From positions 248,001 to 312,000 of the forward strand of contig WVSL01000002.1 of the NCBI GenBank assembly GCA_015689685.1: 64,000 nucleotides of DNA, written 5' to 3'. The notes beneath the pieces were generated by a model. It had not been told where the DNA came from. It made no database searches and saw only the letters and a list, made by a program, of their open reading frames with translations. Below are positions 17,098 through 25,925 of this stretch, piece after piece. The stretch's first letter is position 1, and each line of letters opens with the position of its first letter. The DNA comes from Rhodobacterales bacterium HKCCE2091. GTDB taxonomy: Bacteria; Pseudomonadota; Alphaproteobacteria; Rhodobacterales; Rhodobacteraceae. The position numbers and the translations under genes were made by a program.

Positions 17098-17942
17098 GCC
17101 GCGTCCTCGAATGTCATGTGTCCGTTCGAAAGGACGGTCACGCCGCGTTCCTCGGCGATCGCCCGGAAATGCGCCTGGCCACTGCCGCTGCGCCAGATCT
17201 CCGTTCGTATCGTGTCGCCCGGATAGACCGGCGCGGTGAAGCGGCAGCGCATCGACCGGAAGCGATCGGGGTCGTTGCCGCAGAGCGCCCCGAGGAGCGC
17301 CCGGCCCGCGACGCCGAAGGTGCACATTCCGTGGAGGATCGGTCGGTCGAACCCGGCTGTCCGCGCGACCTCCGGGTCGATATGGAGCGGGTTCACGTCT
17401 CCCGACAGCCGGTAGATCAGCGCCTGGTTCGACGCGGTCGGCAGCGTGACCGACTCATCCGGCTCGCGCTTCGGCAACGACACCTGGCCCCAGGGCGCGG
17501 CATCGCCGCCGGTCGGGTCGAAGCCCCCATCCGCTCGGGCCATCGTCGCGGCCCTAGAGGTCGCGATGAGCTGTCCCCTGCCATCTCTGATCTCGCGCGA
17601 CGAATAGACGATCGCGCCCTTCTCCGCCCCCTTGTCGGCGACCGCCTCTATCCGCGTCGATCCGGCGAACCTGCCCTCGACCGGCAGCGGCGCATGTCGG
17701 ATGACCTCCTGCTCGGCGTGGACGATGCGGGTCCAGTCGATGCCCATGTCCTGGTCTCGCCAGATGAAGCCGGGGTAGCCCATTACGCAGATCATGGTCG
17801 GCAGGACCCTGAGCCGGTCCTCATAGACAAAGTCGAGGTCTTCCGCCCCGAGGCCGAGCGCGTAGAGGATCGTGTCCCGCTCCGTCCAGTCGCGTTCAGA
17901 GGCGAGCGGGCCGAAGTTCCGGACCTTGGCGTAGTCGAGCAT
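17094..17942 (-). CDS. MaoC-type 2-enoyl-CoA hydratase (hydratase 2)
   Basis: A 282-residue double-hotdog protein like the hydratase half of peroxisomal D-bifunctional enzyme. The C-terminal half has the hydratase 2 motif YRLSGDVNPLHIDP with the catalytic Asp/His, followed by GFDRPILHGMCTFG. It hydrates trans-2-enoyl-CoA to (3R)-hydroxyacyl-CoA. The partner (3R)-hydroxyacyl-CoA dehydrogenase is encoded immediately upstream, 3 nt away, and the thiolase-like genes are downstream. Together they form a complete R-specific beta-oxidation sequence. Confidence 0.9.
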   Translation of the reverse strand: MLDYAKVRNFGPLASERDWTERDTILYALGLGAEDLDFVYEDRLRVLPTMICVMGYPGFIWRDQDMGIDWTRIVHAEQEVIRHAPLPVEGRFAGSTRIEAVADKGAEKGAIVYSSREIRDGRGQLIATSRAATMARADGGFDPTGGDAAPWGQVSLPKREPDESVTLPTASNQALIYRLSGDVNPLHIDPEVARTAGFDRPILHGMCTFGVAGRALLGALCGNDPDRFRSMRCRFTAPVYPGDTIRTEIWRSGSGQAHFRAIAEERGVTVLSNGHMTFEDAA

Positions 17943-17945
17943 CGG

Positions 17946-18857
17946 TCAGACCGGGTCCCAGTTGAACACGTCGGCCGACTTCAGGTTCGGCGCGAAATCC
18001 GGCGCAAATGCCGGTTTCAGGTCGCGCGCGATGGTCTCGGCCGACCATCCGCCGTCCCGGTGCATGGCACGGATCGGGCGCATCTTGTTGAACAGGAAGA
18101 TCTCGTCCTTCCGGACGGACATGATCTGGTTCGTCACGCCTTCCGCGAGGTCGGACGCCAGGAACACGACGAGCGGGGCGACCTTGTCCGCCGACATCGT
18201 CTTGAACCGTTCGACCCGCTGGCGCTCCGCCTCCGTCTCGGTCGGGATGCCCGCGGTCATCCGACTCCACGCGAACGGGGCGACGCAATTCGAGCGCACA
18301 CCGAACCGTTCCATGTCGAGCGCGATGGACTGCGAAAGTCCGACGATCCCCATCTTGGCTGCGGAATAGTTCGCCTGCCCCACGTTCCCGATGAGCCCGG
18401 AGGTCGAGGTGAAGTGCACGTAGGCGCCGGATCCCTGCTCCCGGAAATGGGTCGCCGCAGCGCGGGACACGTAGAACGATCCGTTGAGGTGGACGTTGAT
18501 GACGTCGTGCCAGTCCTTGTGGCTCATCTTGTGAAAGAACGTATCGCGGAGGAAACCCGCGTTGTTCACCACCGCGTCTATGCGGCCGAACTGCGTCACG
18601 GCGTCGTCGATAACGGATTGCGCACCGGCCGGATCGGAAATCGAGGCGACATTGGCGAGCGACCTGCCCCCGAACGCGCCGATCTCGGCCACCACCTCCC
18701 TGGCCGGCCCGTCGTCGAGACCCTGCCCGTCGGCGCTGACGCCGTAGTCGTTCACCACGACAGCGGCGCCCTCCCGCGCGGCCAGCAGCGCAATCTCGCG
18801 TCCGATCCCGCGCGCCGCGCCCGTGACCGCCACGACCTTTCCGTCAAGAGCTCCCAT
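17946..18857 (-). CDS. Short-chain dehydrogenase, MFE-2-type (3R)-hydroxyacyl-CoA dehydrogenase
   Basis: A 303-residue SDR. The cofactor motif TGAARGIG is at about residues 13-20, NNAG follows in VVNNAGFLRD, and the catalytic Ser and YxxxK are in TSTSGLIGNVGQANYSAAK. The segments VVNDYGVSADG and HKMSHKDWHDVINVHLNG are characteristic of the dehydrogenase part of multifunctional enzyme type 2. It would oxidise (3R)-hydroxyacyl-CoA to 3-ketoacyl-CoA with NAD+. It lies between the nitronate monooxygenase-like gene and hydratase 2 in the same operon. Confidence 0.92.
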   Translation of the reverse strand: MGALDGKVVAVTGAARGIGREIALLAAREGAAVVVNDYGVSADGQGLDDGPAREVVAEIGAFGGRSLANVASISDPAGAQSVIDDAVTQFGRIDAVVNNAGFLRDTFFHKMSHKDWHDVINVHLNGSFYVSRAAATHFREQGSGAYVHFTSTSGLIGNVGQANYSAAKMGIVGLSQSIALDMERFGVRSNCVAPFAWSRMTAGIPTETEAERQRVERFKTMSADKVAPLVVFLASDLAEGVTNQIMSVRKDEIFLFNKMRPIRAMHRDGGWSAETIARDLKPAFAPDFAPNLKSADVFNWDPV

Positions 18858-18925
18858 CGACTGCCTCTCCCGTTGTTGGTACCGCAGCCCGGTCCGGACC
18901 GCGCCTGTCCCGACCCTGATCCGCC

Positions 18926-19903
18926 TCAGATCGAGGCCGCGACCCGGCGCTCGAAATCCTGCCGAGCCTCTTCGAATTGCCGGCGCAGGCGTTCGGCGAG
19001 GTCCCGCATAGATGGCTGGTCCTTGACCACACCGATCCCCTGCCCGCAGCCCCAGATGTCGCGCCAGGCCTTCCGCTTGGACGACCCGCCGCCGAAATCC
19101 ATGGTGGTGCTGTCGCGATGTTCGAGCTTAGTCGGATCGATCCCCTGCCTCTCGAAACTCTGGCGCAGGTAGTTCGCGGGGACCCCCGTCCCGGCCGAGG
19201 TGTAGATGATGTCCGCCGCTCCGCCGTCGATTATCATCTGCTTGTAATCGGGCGGCGCGTTGGCCTCCGTCACGGCGATGAAGCGCGAGCCGATGTAGGC
19301 CATGTCCGCCCCCATCGCGAGCGCGGAGAGGATGCCCGCGCCATCGGCAATGGCACCGGAAAGCAGAATGGTCCCGTCGAACTCCGCCCGTAGCTCGCGC
19401 ACCAGCGCGATCGGGTTGGTGGCGCCGGCATGACCGCCGGCGCCGTTCGCGACAAGAACGATGCCATCGACACCCTGCGAGATCGCCTTTCGTGCGTGCC
19501 GCAGGTTCGTGACGTCGTGGAAGACGAGGCCGCCGTAGTCGTGAACCCGTTCGACGATGTCGCCACGCGCCCCGAGCGAGGTGATGATGAGCGGCACCTG
19601 CTGGCGCACGCAAACGTCCAGGTCATGCTCGACGCGTGCATTCGTCCGGTGGACGATCAGGTTAACACCGAACGGCGCGACCTTCGCGCCGGGGTGAGAC
19701 TCCGCGTAGGCGTCAATCTTCTCGCGGATGCCCCCGAGGGTTTCCTCGAGTTGTTCCTGGGGCCGGATGTTGAGCGACGGGATCGTGCCGACGAATCCCG
19801 AAGTGCACTGGGCCACCACCAGCTCCGGCGAAGAGATGATGAACATCGGCGCGCAGACCACCGGCAACAACATCCGTCCTTCGAATTGTTTCGGCAGCGG
19901 CAT
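18926..19903 (-). CDS. Nitronate monooxygenase-like FMN protein
   Basis: A 325-residue TIM-barrel flavoprotein of the nitronate monooxygenase/2-nitropropane dioxygenase family. PVVCAPMFIISSPELV at the N-terminus, GVDGIVLVANGAGGHAGATN (FMN phosphate region with the conserved GGH) and GADMAYIGSRFIAVTEA are visible. In CoA-dependent degradation clusters such proteins may act as FMN-dependent enoyl reductases rather than on nitronates; that is an inference. It is the first gene of the leftward six-gene operon, and site B lies about 50 bp upstream. A paralogue occupies 19984-20979. Confidence 0.9.
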   Translation of the reverse strand: MPLPKQFEGRMLLPVVCAPMFIISSPELVVAQCTSGFVGTIPSLNIRPQEQLEETLGGIREKIDAYAESHPGAKVAPFGVNLIVHRTNARVEHDLDVCVRQQVPLIITSLGARGDIVERVHDYGGLVFHDVTNLRHARKAISQGVDGIVLVANGAGGHAGATNPIALVRELRAEFDGTILLSGAIADGAGILSALAMGADMAYIGSRFIAVTEANAPPDYKQMIIDGGAADIIYTSAGTGVPANYLRQSFERQGIDPTKLEHRDSTTMDFGGGSSKRKAWRDIWGCGQGIGVVKDQPSMRDLAERLRRQFEEARQDFERRVAASI

Positions 19904-19955
19904 CGCGTGCTCTCTCGTTCCTTCTCGGCATCTGGATCGCCGACTAAAAGAAATC

Positions 19956-19983
19956 TTACCTGTTTAACCTAGTTAGTCAACAC
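19956..19983. promoter_or_regulatory. Operator-like AT-rich site B
   Basis: The 80-bp gap between the two nitronate monooxygenase-like genes holds TTACCTGTTTAACCTAG followed by TTAGTCAAC. AACCTAGTT is itself a short palindrome. Parts are shared with site A (ACCTGTT, TAGTCAAC) and sites D and E (AACCTA). It lies just upstream of the operon starting at 19903. Confidence 0.5.
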
Positions 19984-20979
19984 TCAGCGGGTGCCGGCAA
20001 ATGCCTGGAAGTGCGGCACCGCGCAGGCGGCGCGGTACTCGTCCTCGATCCGGTCGACGAGGTCTGCGACCGCGGGAACGTCCCGGATGAGCTCCACCCC
20101 CTGCCCCGCGCTCCAGATCGTCTTCCACGGCCGGGCGTCAGGCGGCAGGTGGGCGTACCGCTCACCGCCCGGACGCGGCAGCGGGAGGTCGTCGGGATCG
20201 AGACCGTTCCGCGTCAGCGAAGGTCGCAACCAGCTTGCCGGTGTCACCGCGACACGCGGCGTGTAGATGAGATCCTTCAGACCCGCTTCGACCAGCATAC
20301 GTTTGTAGTCTGGATCGGCGGCGGATTCCGCGGTCGCGATGAAGCGGGTGCCCATGTAGGCGAGATCTGCGCCGAGCATCTCGCCCGCCCGCACCGCGCC
20401 GCCTGTTCCGACGGCACCCGCGACCGTGACCAGCCCGTCGAACATCGACCGTACCTTCTGCACGAGCGCGAAATGGCTGACCGTACCGGAGTGTCCGCCG
20501 CCACCTGCGCCGATGCAGTTCAGCCCGTCAGCCCCCGCGGCCATCGCCTTTTCCGCGAACCGCAGGTTCACCACGTCGTGCAGGACGAGTCCGCCCCAGT
20601 CGTGCACGCGGGCGATCAGGTCGGTGGGATCGCCGGTCGCGCTAATGATGATCTCAACGCCGTGACGGCGGCAGACCTCGAGGTTATGGGTCAGCTCCGC
20701 GCCCGAGAATCCCGTCGAAAGGTTCACGGCTACCGGCCCGCAGGTCGCGCCCTCCGCTTCGGCGAGATCGAGCGCGGAGCGGATCGACCCGAGCCACCCG
20801 TCGAACTCCGCGAGATCGCGGGCGTTGTTCCTGGGAAGGCCGGCCATGATCCCTGCCCGTGCCGCCGCCGTCACGAGGTCGGGCCCGGTCACGGTGAACA
20901 TCGGGGCGCAGATCACCGGCAGACGCATCCGCCGGAGCACCCTGTCGCGAAGATCCTGCCGCGCGCGCGGGGCGTTCAT
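19984..20979 (-). CDS. Nitronate monooxygenase-like FMN protein (paralogue)
   Basis: A 331-residue member of the same family as the neighbouring protein, with RLPVICAPMFTVTGPDLV, GADGLNCIGAGGGGHSGTV and GADLAYMGTRFIATAES. The ATG at 20979 overlaps the stop of the preceding CoA-transferase as ATGA; the frame continues further upstream only as a shadow. It is the last gene of a three-gene leftward operon (crotonase, CoA-transferase, this gene). Having two family members in adjacent operons suggests that each operon processes a distinct acyl-CoA through a similar sequence. Confidence 0.9.
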   Translation of the reverse strand: MNAPRARQDLRDRVLRRMRLPVICAPMFTVTGPDLVTAAARAGIMAGLPRNNARDLAEFDGWLGSIRSALDLAEAEGATCGPVAVNLSTGFSGAELTHNLEVCRRHGVEIIISATGDPTDLIARVHDWGGLVLHDVVNLRFAEKAMAAGADGLNCIGAGGGGHSGTVSHFALVQKVRSMFDGLVTVAGAVGTGGAVRAGEMLGADLAYMGTRFIATAESAADPDYKRMLVEAGLKDLIYTPRVAVTPASWLRPSLTRNGLDPDDLPLPRPGGERYAHLPPDARPWKTIWSAGQGVELIRDVPAVADLVDRIEDEYRAACAVPHFQAFAGTR

Positions 20980-22232
20980 AGCATGTCCGACCCGGGCCAG
21001 GACACGACACCCGCGTCGCGCAGCGCCGCGATCTCTTCGTCGCGGAGGCCCAGGAGTCCGCCAAGGACGTCGCGTGTATCCGCGCCGACTGCCCTGACCG
21101 GTGCGTAGCGGGTTATGGGGGTCCCGGAGAGATGGATCGGGTTTGCGACGGTTCGCACCGTTCCGACCCCCGGCTGATCGATTTCGGCCACCATGCCGCG
21201 ATGGGCCACGTGCGGATCCTCTAGGATATCGTCGATCGCGTTGACCGGCGCACACATGAGCCCGCTGGCCACCAGAAGCTTCATCCAGTGATCGCGCGGC
21301 TCCTGCCGGAATATGTCGCTCAGCCACGCGGTCAGCTCGGCATGGTTCACACCGCGCAGGTGCCGGGTGACAAAACGTGGGTCTTCGATCATCTCCGGAT
21401 GGCCGAGCAACGTCATAAGGGTCCGGAACTGTCCGTCCGTACCGGCCGACAACATGAATTCGCCGTCCGAGCATGGGTAGACACCGCCGGGCTCGTTTCC
21501 CGGCACCTTGTTGCCGAAACGACGGGTCACGATCCCGGTAGAGAAGTATCGCGCCGAGCGGCCGATCAGCGCAGCGATGGATGTCTCGAGCACCGCCATG
21601 TCGATTGCCTGGCCGCCGCCGCCGTTGACTTCGCGGTGGCGCAGCGCAGACAGGACGCCGATCGCGCTGTAGAGCGCGCAGAATATGTCGCTGATGACGG
21701 TTCCGGTCTTCATCGGCGGCCCATCGGCCTCTCCGGTCAGGCTCATCACCCCGCTCATCGCCTGGAAGATGCTGTCGAGACCGCCGCGGTCGCTGTAAGG
21801 ACCGGATTGTCCGAACCCGCTGATCGCGCAGTAGACGAGCCCGGGGTTGATCCGTTTGAGTTCCTCCGCGCCAAGGCCGATGCGCTGCATGTGACCCGCC
21901 TTGAAATTCTCCAGCAGGACATCAGACCTTTCGGCAAGCAGGCGCATCAGGCCGATCCCCTTATCCGACTTCAGATCGATCGCGACCGATTTCTTGTTCC
22001 GGTTGACCGCGTAATGGTCCGGCGAGGTCTCGATGCTTCCGTCCTGACGCTCGACGAACGGCGGGCCGTAGCTCCGGACCTCGTCGCCTGTCCCGGTACG
22101 CTCGACCTTGATCACCTCGGCTCCCAGATCCCCCAGGATCTGCCCTGCGAGCGGCGCGGCGACGTAGCGGCCCATGTCGATGACACGGATCCCGGAAAGC
22201 GGCATTCCCGCGGCGGTATCGCCCACGTTCAT
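20976..22232 (-). CDS. Family III acyl-CoA transferase (CaiB/BaiF type)
   Basis: A 418-residue CoA-transferase with LSGIRVIDMGRYVAAPLAGQ, NRNKKSVAIDL, ISGFGQSGPYSDRGGLDS and GGGGQAIDMAVLE; the last contains the expected catalytic aspartate. It closely resembles the enzyme at 5732-6973 (same NRNKKSV and GFGQSGPY contexts). Both boundaries are ATGA overlaps with neighbours, indicating strict co-translation with the crotonase upstream and the nitronate monooxygenase-like gene downstream. Confidence 0.9.
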   Translation of the reverse strand: MNVGDTAAGMPLSGIRVIDMGRYVAAPLAGQILGDLGAEVIKVERTGTGDEVRSYGPPFVERQDGSIETSPDHYAVNRNKKSVAIDLKSDKGIGLMRLLAERSDVLLENFKAGHMQRIGLGAEELKRINPGLVYCAISGFGQSGPYSDRGGLDSIFQAMSGVMSLTGEADGPPMKTGTVISDIFCALYSAIGVLSALRHREVNGGGGQAIDMAVLETSIAALIGRSARYFSTGIVTRRFGNKVPGNEPGGVYPCSDGEFMLSAGTDGQFRTLMTLLGHPEMIEDPRFVTRHLRGVNHAELTAWLSDIFRQEPRDHWMKLLVASGLMCAPVNAIDDILEDPHVAHRGMVAEIDQPGVGTVRTVANPIHLSGTPITRYAPVRAVGADTRDVLGGLLGLRDEEIAALRDAGVVSWPGSDML

Positions 22233-22996
22233 GCGAGGCCCTTCCCGAGCCTGGCGCGCAAGGCGTTTGCAGCCGTCTTGTGTTCCTCCGAAACCATGCC
22301 CTGCGGCACCGAAAGCAGTTCGGCGTAGAGGAAGTCCTCGAGGGTGCTGGTAGACAGCCGGACCAGCTGCTTCGTGATCGAAAACGCCAGAGCCGAGGGC
22401 GCGTTGAAACTGCGGACGACGCTGACGGCGTGAGACACGATGTCGGGACCGTCATGAACCTCGTCGACCAGCCCCATCGACCGCGCATCTTCGAGCGTGA
22501 GCGAGGTGGCCCGGGACACAAGCTGCATCGTGGCATGGGGGCCGATGCGTTCGCGCAGGAGGAAGATCGCGGCGCCGTCCGGGATAAGGCCGATCCGCGA
22601 GAACGCGATGGAAAACCGCGCGCGCGGCGAGGCGACGAGGTGATCGGCGCTGAGCGCAATGCTCCAGCCGAACCCTGCCGCAGCTCCGTCGACCGCCGCC
22701 ACGACCGGTTTGTCGGCCTTGTAGAGAGCGCGCACGATCCGCTGGCTCGACCGTTGCACGAGCGCGCGCGCGGAACTGAGGGTGTGGGCGCCCGTTCCCA
22801 TCTCCGTGACGTCGCCGCCGGCACAGAAGTTTCCCTCCGTTCCCGCGATGACGATACCGCCGACCTCGGGATCGAGCGCCTCGCGCTCGACGAGTTCGCC
22901 CATCTCCAGTCGCAGCGCACGGTTCAGCGCGCCCTTTCTCTCGGGACGGTCGACCGTGATAATCGACACTTCGTCCCGCCGCTCGACCCGGATCAT
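22229..22996 (-). CDS. Enoyl-CoA hydratase/isomerase family protein (crotonase fold)
   Basis: A 255-residue crotonase-superfamily protein with GNFCAGGDVTEMG and DGAAAGFGWSIALSAD oxyanion-hole regions. The hydratase Glu144 position is a Ser (IAFSRIGLIPDGA) and the Glu164 position is Gln, so simple hydratase activity is doubtful. It is the first gene of the three-gene leftward operon and is divergent from the thioesterase gene at 23119, with operator-like site C between them. Confidence 0.88.
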   Translation of the reverse strand: MIRVERRDEVSIITVDRPERKGALNRALRLEMGELVEREALDPEVGGIVIAGTEGNFCAGGDVTEMGTGAHTLSSARALVQRSSQRIVRALYKADKPVVAAVDGAAAGFGWSIALSADHLVASPRARFSIAFSRIGLIPDGAAIFLLRERIGPHATMQLVSRATSLTLEDARSMGLVDEVHDGPDIVSHAVSVVRSFNAPSALAFSITKQLVRLSTSTLEDFLYAELLSVPQGMVSEEHKTAANALRARLGKGLA

Positions 22997-23064
22997 CGCT
23001 GTCCTCCCTCGTGGGTACCGCGCGCCCCGAAGTCGAATCGCGCTGCCGCCTTGTCATGTCTATT

Positions 23065-23094
23065 TTAGTTTACTAAGGTAGATAGGTAAACGAC
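23065..23094. promoter_or_regulatory. Operator-like AT-rich site C
   Basis: In the 122-bp divergent promoter region, TTAGTTTACTAA (23065-23076) is a near-perfect palindrome with 5-bp arms. GGTAGATAGGTAAAC follows. The first half resembles TTAGTTAAC of site D and the second resembles GGTAAGGTAG of site A. It is flanked by GC-rich coding DNA on both sides, so it stands out. Confidence 0.5.
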
Positions 23095-23118
23095 AGGAAA
23101 TATCCCTGCGGAGCCTGA

Positions 23119-23547
23119 ATGACCGCCTTCAAACCGCCCGAGGGATTCGAGCGTTTCACCACGGAAAGCCCCTTCATCCAGATGATAGGCCCGTTCTTCG
23201 TCAACGACGCGGAAGGCCGGTCCAGGGTCGGAACGCATGTCCGGACGCATCACCTGAACAAGGTCGGAATGGTCCACGGCGGCTTCCTGCTCGCGATGGC
23301 GGACCTGACGCTCACCCGCGGCAGTTTCGACCCGGGCAGCGCGCCGCCCCGCGCCACGCTCTCGCTCACCGCCGAGATCTCGAGACCGGTGCGGCCGGGG
23401 GTCTGGCTGGAGGCAGAGCTCGATATCATCAGGATCGGCAGGACGGTTTCGTTCGTGCGCTGCGACATGACGAGCGACGGCAAGCGGGTGGCTTCGGCCA
23501 GTGGAGTGTTCCGCAACGTGCCGCCGCCGAAACATACGAATACCTGA
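23119..23547 (+). CDS. PaaI-family hotdog thioesterase
   Basis: A 142-residue single hotdog-fold protein. HHLNKVGMVHGGFLLAMADL is the signature of the PaaI/acyl-CoA thioesterase family, with HGG before the long central helix. It would release CoA from stalled or aromatic/aliphatic acyl-CoAs. It begins a two-gene rightward operon with the acyl-CoA synthetase, so formation and hydrolysis of CoA thioesters are controlled together. GGAG lies 6-9 nt upstream of the ATG. Confidence 0.88.
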   Translation: MTAFKPPEGFERFTTESPFIQMIGPFFVNDAEGRSRVGTHVRTHHLNKVGMVHGGFLLAMADLTLTRGSFDPGSAPPRATLSLTAEISRPVRPGVWLEAELDIIRIGRTVSFVRCDMTSDGKRVASASGVFRNVPPPKHTNT

Positions 23548-23578
23548 CGACAGGCAGAAATCCGGAGGACGCCCCAAG

Positions 23579-25090
23579 ATGATGGAGCTCAGCGACTGGC
23601 TCGACAAGATCGTTCACCTCGAAGCGGACGGTTGGGTCATTGAGTACGACGGGCACCAGATCGGTCGCGCCGAATTGCGGGCCGCGGTAGAGGACATCTC
23701 CGAAACACTCGTCCGGGCCGGCGTGCCGGACGGGGGCCGTGTCGGCGTCGTCATGAGAAACAGGCCGGGGATCGTTGCCGCGCTTCTGGCCTGCATCATC
23801 ACGCGACGGACAATCGTGAGTATCAACCCGTTCCTGCCGCCGGCGACTTTGCTGACGGAAGTCCGTGACCTCTCGACCGACGCCGTGATCGGCGACCCCT
23901 CGGACCTGACCGACGACCTGCTCGCTGCCGCCGCGTCGAACGGCTCGGCCAGGATCGCCGTCACGCTCGGCGCCGCGCGGTTGCTGGCCGAGATGCACCC
24001 GGACCGCACGGCACCGGAACGGGATGAGCGTGGCTTCGTCGCACTTCAGCTCCTGTCGAGCGGCACCACCGGCAAGCCCAAGCGGATCGACCTTGCCGCA
24101 CGGACCCTGGCCGACGCCATGGCCGACGTGATGACGAAGCCCGAGGACAAGGCAGGCAACCCGAAACCGAAGCGCTCGCCCACAGTCGTTTCCGCTCCGA
24201 TCCTTCACGTCGCCGGCTGGCTCGGGATGCTCGGTTCGCTGCTCGAAGCGCGGCCCATCGTGATGATGGAACGGTTCGAGGTCGACGCCTGGGTTTCTGC
24301 AGTCAGCCGCCACCGGATCAAGTCCGCAAGCCTCGGCCCGACGCCGATGCGGATGCTGCTCGACGCGAACCCACCGAAGGAGGCGCTGTCGAGCCTGATC
24401 GCCGTTCGAACCGGCACCGCGCCACTTCCGCCCGAGACCCAGAAGGAATTCCAGGACCGCTATGGCATCGCTGTTCTCATCCAGTACGGCGCATCCGAGT
24501 GGATGGGTGGAGTCGCGGGCTGGACCTTCGAGGATTTCCGCGCATTCGGCGCATCGAAGCTCGGCTCGGTCGGCCGGGCCCGCGGCGATATCCGCCTGCG
24601 CGTCGTCGACCCCGACACGGGGGCCGAGTTGCCCGCCGACGAAGTCGGCGTGCTCGAGGTCCTGCCGGTCGGCCGCGTGGACAGCGACGAGTGGGCCCGC
24701 ACCTCGGACAGCGCCTCGATCGACGCGGACGGGTTCGTCTACATCCACGGCCGGACCGACGACATGATCCTGCGGGGCGGTTTCAAGGTCGAGGCAGCGA
24801 AGGTCGCCGCCGCGCTGGAACGGCATCCCGCGATCCTCGAGGCGGCGGTGCTCGGTCTGCCGGACGCACGTCTCGGGGAAGTTCCCGTCGCCGCCCTCGA
24901 ACCGGCACCGGGAGCCGAGCCACCCTCCGAGGCAGAGCTGGAGCAATTCGCGCGGGAAACTCTTCTCGCCTACCAAGTGCCGGCGCGGTTCGTCGTGATG
25001 GAAAAGCTGCCGCGGACCTACTCGATGAAGGTCGACCGCCCGGTGCTGCGAAAGCTGCTGGAATCGGACATCGCGGCCGCCACGGGCTGA
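23579..25090 (+). CDS. AMP-dependent acyl-CoA synthetase/ligase
   Basis: A 503-residue ANL-superfamily enzyme. The AMP-binding P-loop is LLSSGTTGKPKR at about residues 159-170, the A5 motif is YGASEWMGG, the hinge is GRTDDMILRGGFKVEA, and the C-terminal lysine motif is YSMKVDRPVLRKLL. It would activate a carboxylic acid to acyl-CoA with ATP. The tandem ATGATG at 23579 follows a GGAGGA Shine-Dalgarno sequence; the reading frame extends upstream into the thioesterase gene. The sequence is shorter than fatty-acyl-CoA synthetases and the substrate is unknown. Confidence 0.9.
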   Translation: MMELSDWLDKIVHLEADGWVIEYDGHQIGRAELRAAVEDISETLVRAGVPDGGRVGVVMRNRPGIVAALLACIITRRTIVSINPFLPPATLLTEVRDLSTDAVIGDPSDLTDDLLAAAASNGSARIAVTLGAARLLAEMHPDRTAPERDERGFVALQLLSSGTTGKPKRIDLAARTLADAMADVMTKPEDKAGNPKPKRSPTVVSAPILHVAGWLGMLGSLLEARPIVMMERFEVDAWVSAVSRHRIKSASLGPTPMRMLLDANPPKEALSSLIAVRTGTAPLPPETQKEFQDRYGIAVLIQYGASEWMGGVAGWTFEDFRAFGASKLGSVGRARGDIRLRVVDPDTGAELPADEVGVLEVLPVGRVDSDEWARTSDSASIDADGFVYIHGRTDDMILRGGFKVEAAKVAAALERHPAILEAAVLGLPDARLGEVPVAALEPAPGAEPPSEAELEQFARETLLAYQVPARFVVMEKLPRTYSMKVDRPVLRKLLESDIAAATG

Positions 25091-25097
25091 CCCCGGC

Positions 25098-25925
25098 TCA
25101 GCGGCCGGTGAACTTCGGTTTCCGGCCGTCACGGGCGGCCAGCGCGGCTTCGCGGGCGTCTGCCGACCCGCTGGTGCGCATCATGTGGACCGCTTCCATC
25201 TCCATGACCTGCCGAAGCGGAAGATGCTCCGCCGCGTTGAGGTTCTGCTTGATGTAGCGCAGCGCCAGCGGCGGCGCCTCGGCGAGCCGCCGCGCGAATG
25301 CCGCCGTCTCCGCTGCGAAGTCGTCCTCCTCCGCCAGTTTCGTGGCAAGCCCGATCCGGTCGGCCTCCTCCGCGCCGATCTTCGCGCCGAGCATGTAGAG
25401 CTCACGTGCCTTCGCCGGACCGACGAGGCGGGTCAGGAAATACGACCCTCCGAAATCGCCGCTCCGCCCGGAGTTCACGAAGACGGTGGTGAAGGCGGCC
25501 TTCCGGGACAGGATGCGGAAATCGCAGGCCGCAGCGAGGCAGAAACCCGCCCCGGCCGCCGGTCCGTTGACCGCCGCGATCGTCGGTTTGGGCATCTGGT
25601 GCAGAAGTTCGACCGAACCGGCGAAACGTTGCACCTGCGTCGCCTTCTGCTCCGGCGTCCGCCACAGATCGTCGTTCTCGTACCGGACGGCGATCGGATC
25701 GTCGGGATCGGTCGCGCCGCGAAGATCGCCGCCGGAACAGAACCCGCGCCCCGCCCCCGTCAGGACGACGCAGAGAACCGCCGGATCGCCGGCCGCGTCC
25801 TGAAGCGTCTCGTAGAGCTTTCGCATCATCCGGTAGTCGATCGCGTTCAGCTTGTCGGGCCGATTGAGCGTGACGGTCAGGACGCCGTCCTCCAATGCGA
25901 TCAGGACCGGCTCCGCGTCGGCCAT
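25098..25925 (-). CDS. Enoyl-CoA hydratase/isomerase family protein (crotonase fold)
   Basis: A 275-residue crotonase-superfamily protein with GRGFCSGGDLRGAT and GPAAGAGFCLAAACD. The Glu144 position is Asn (VFVNSGRSGDFGG), while the Glu in KARELYMLG corresponds to Glu164. Its start codon directly abuts the stop codon of the MaoC-like gene, making a two-gene leftward operon. The same MaoC-crotonase pairing occurs at 31049-33083 in the opposite gene order. Confidence 0.88.
   Translation of the reverse strand: MADAEPVLIALEDGVLTVTLNRPDKLNAIDYRMMRKLYETLQDAAGDPAVLCVVLTGAGRGFCSGGDLRGATDPDDPIAVRYENDDLWRTPEQKATQVQRFAGSVELLHQMPKPTIAAVNGPAAGAGFCLAAACDFRILSRKAAFTTVFVNSGRSGDFGGSYFLTRLVGPAKARELYMLGAKIGAEEADRIGLATKLAEEDDFAAETAAFARRLAEAPPLALRYIKQNLNAAEHLPLRQVMEMEAVHMMRTSGSADAREAALAARDGRKPKFTGR

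Noticed and set aside
16965-19172. 735-codon open frame on the plus strand
   Set aside because: It is antisense to the HMG-CoA-synthase-like, hydratase and dehydrogenase genes, and its Arg/Gly/Asp-rich composition is that of a high-GC shadow frame.
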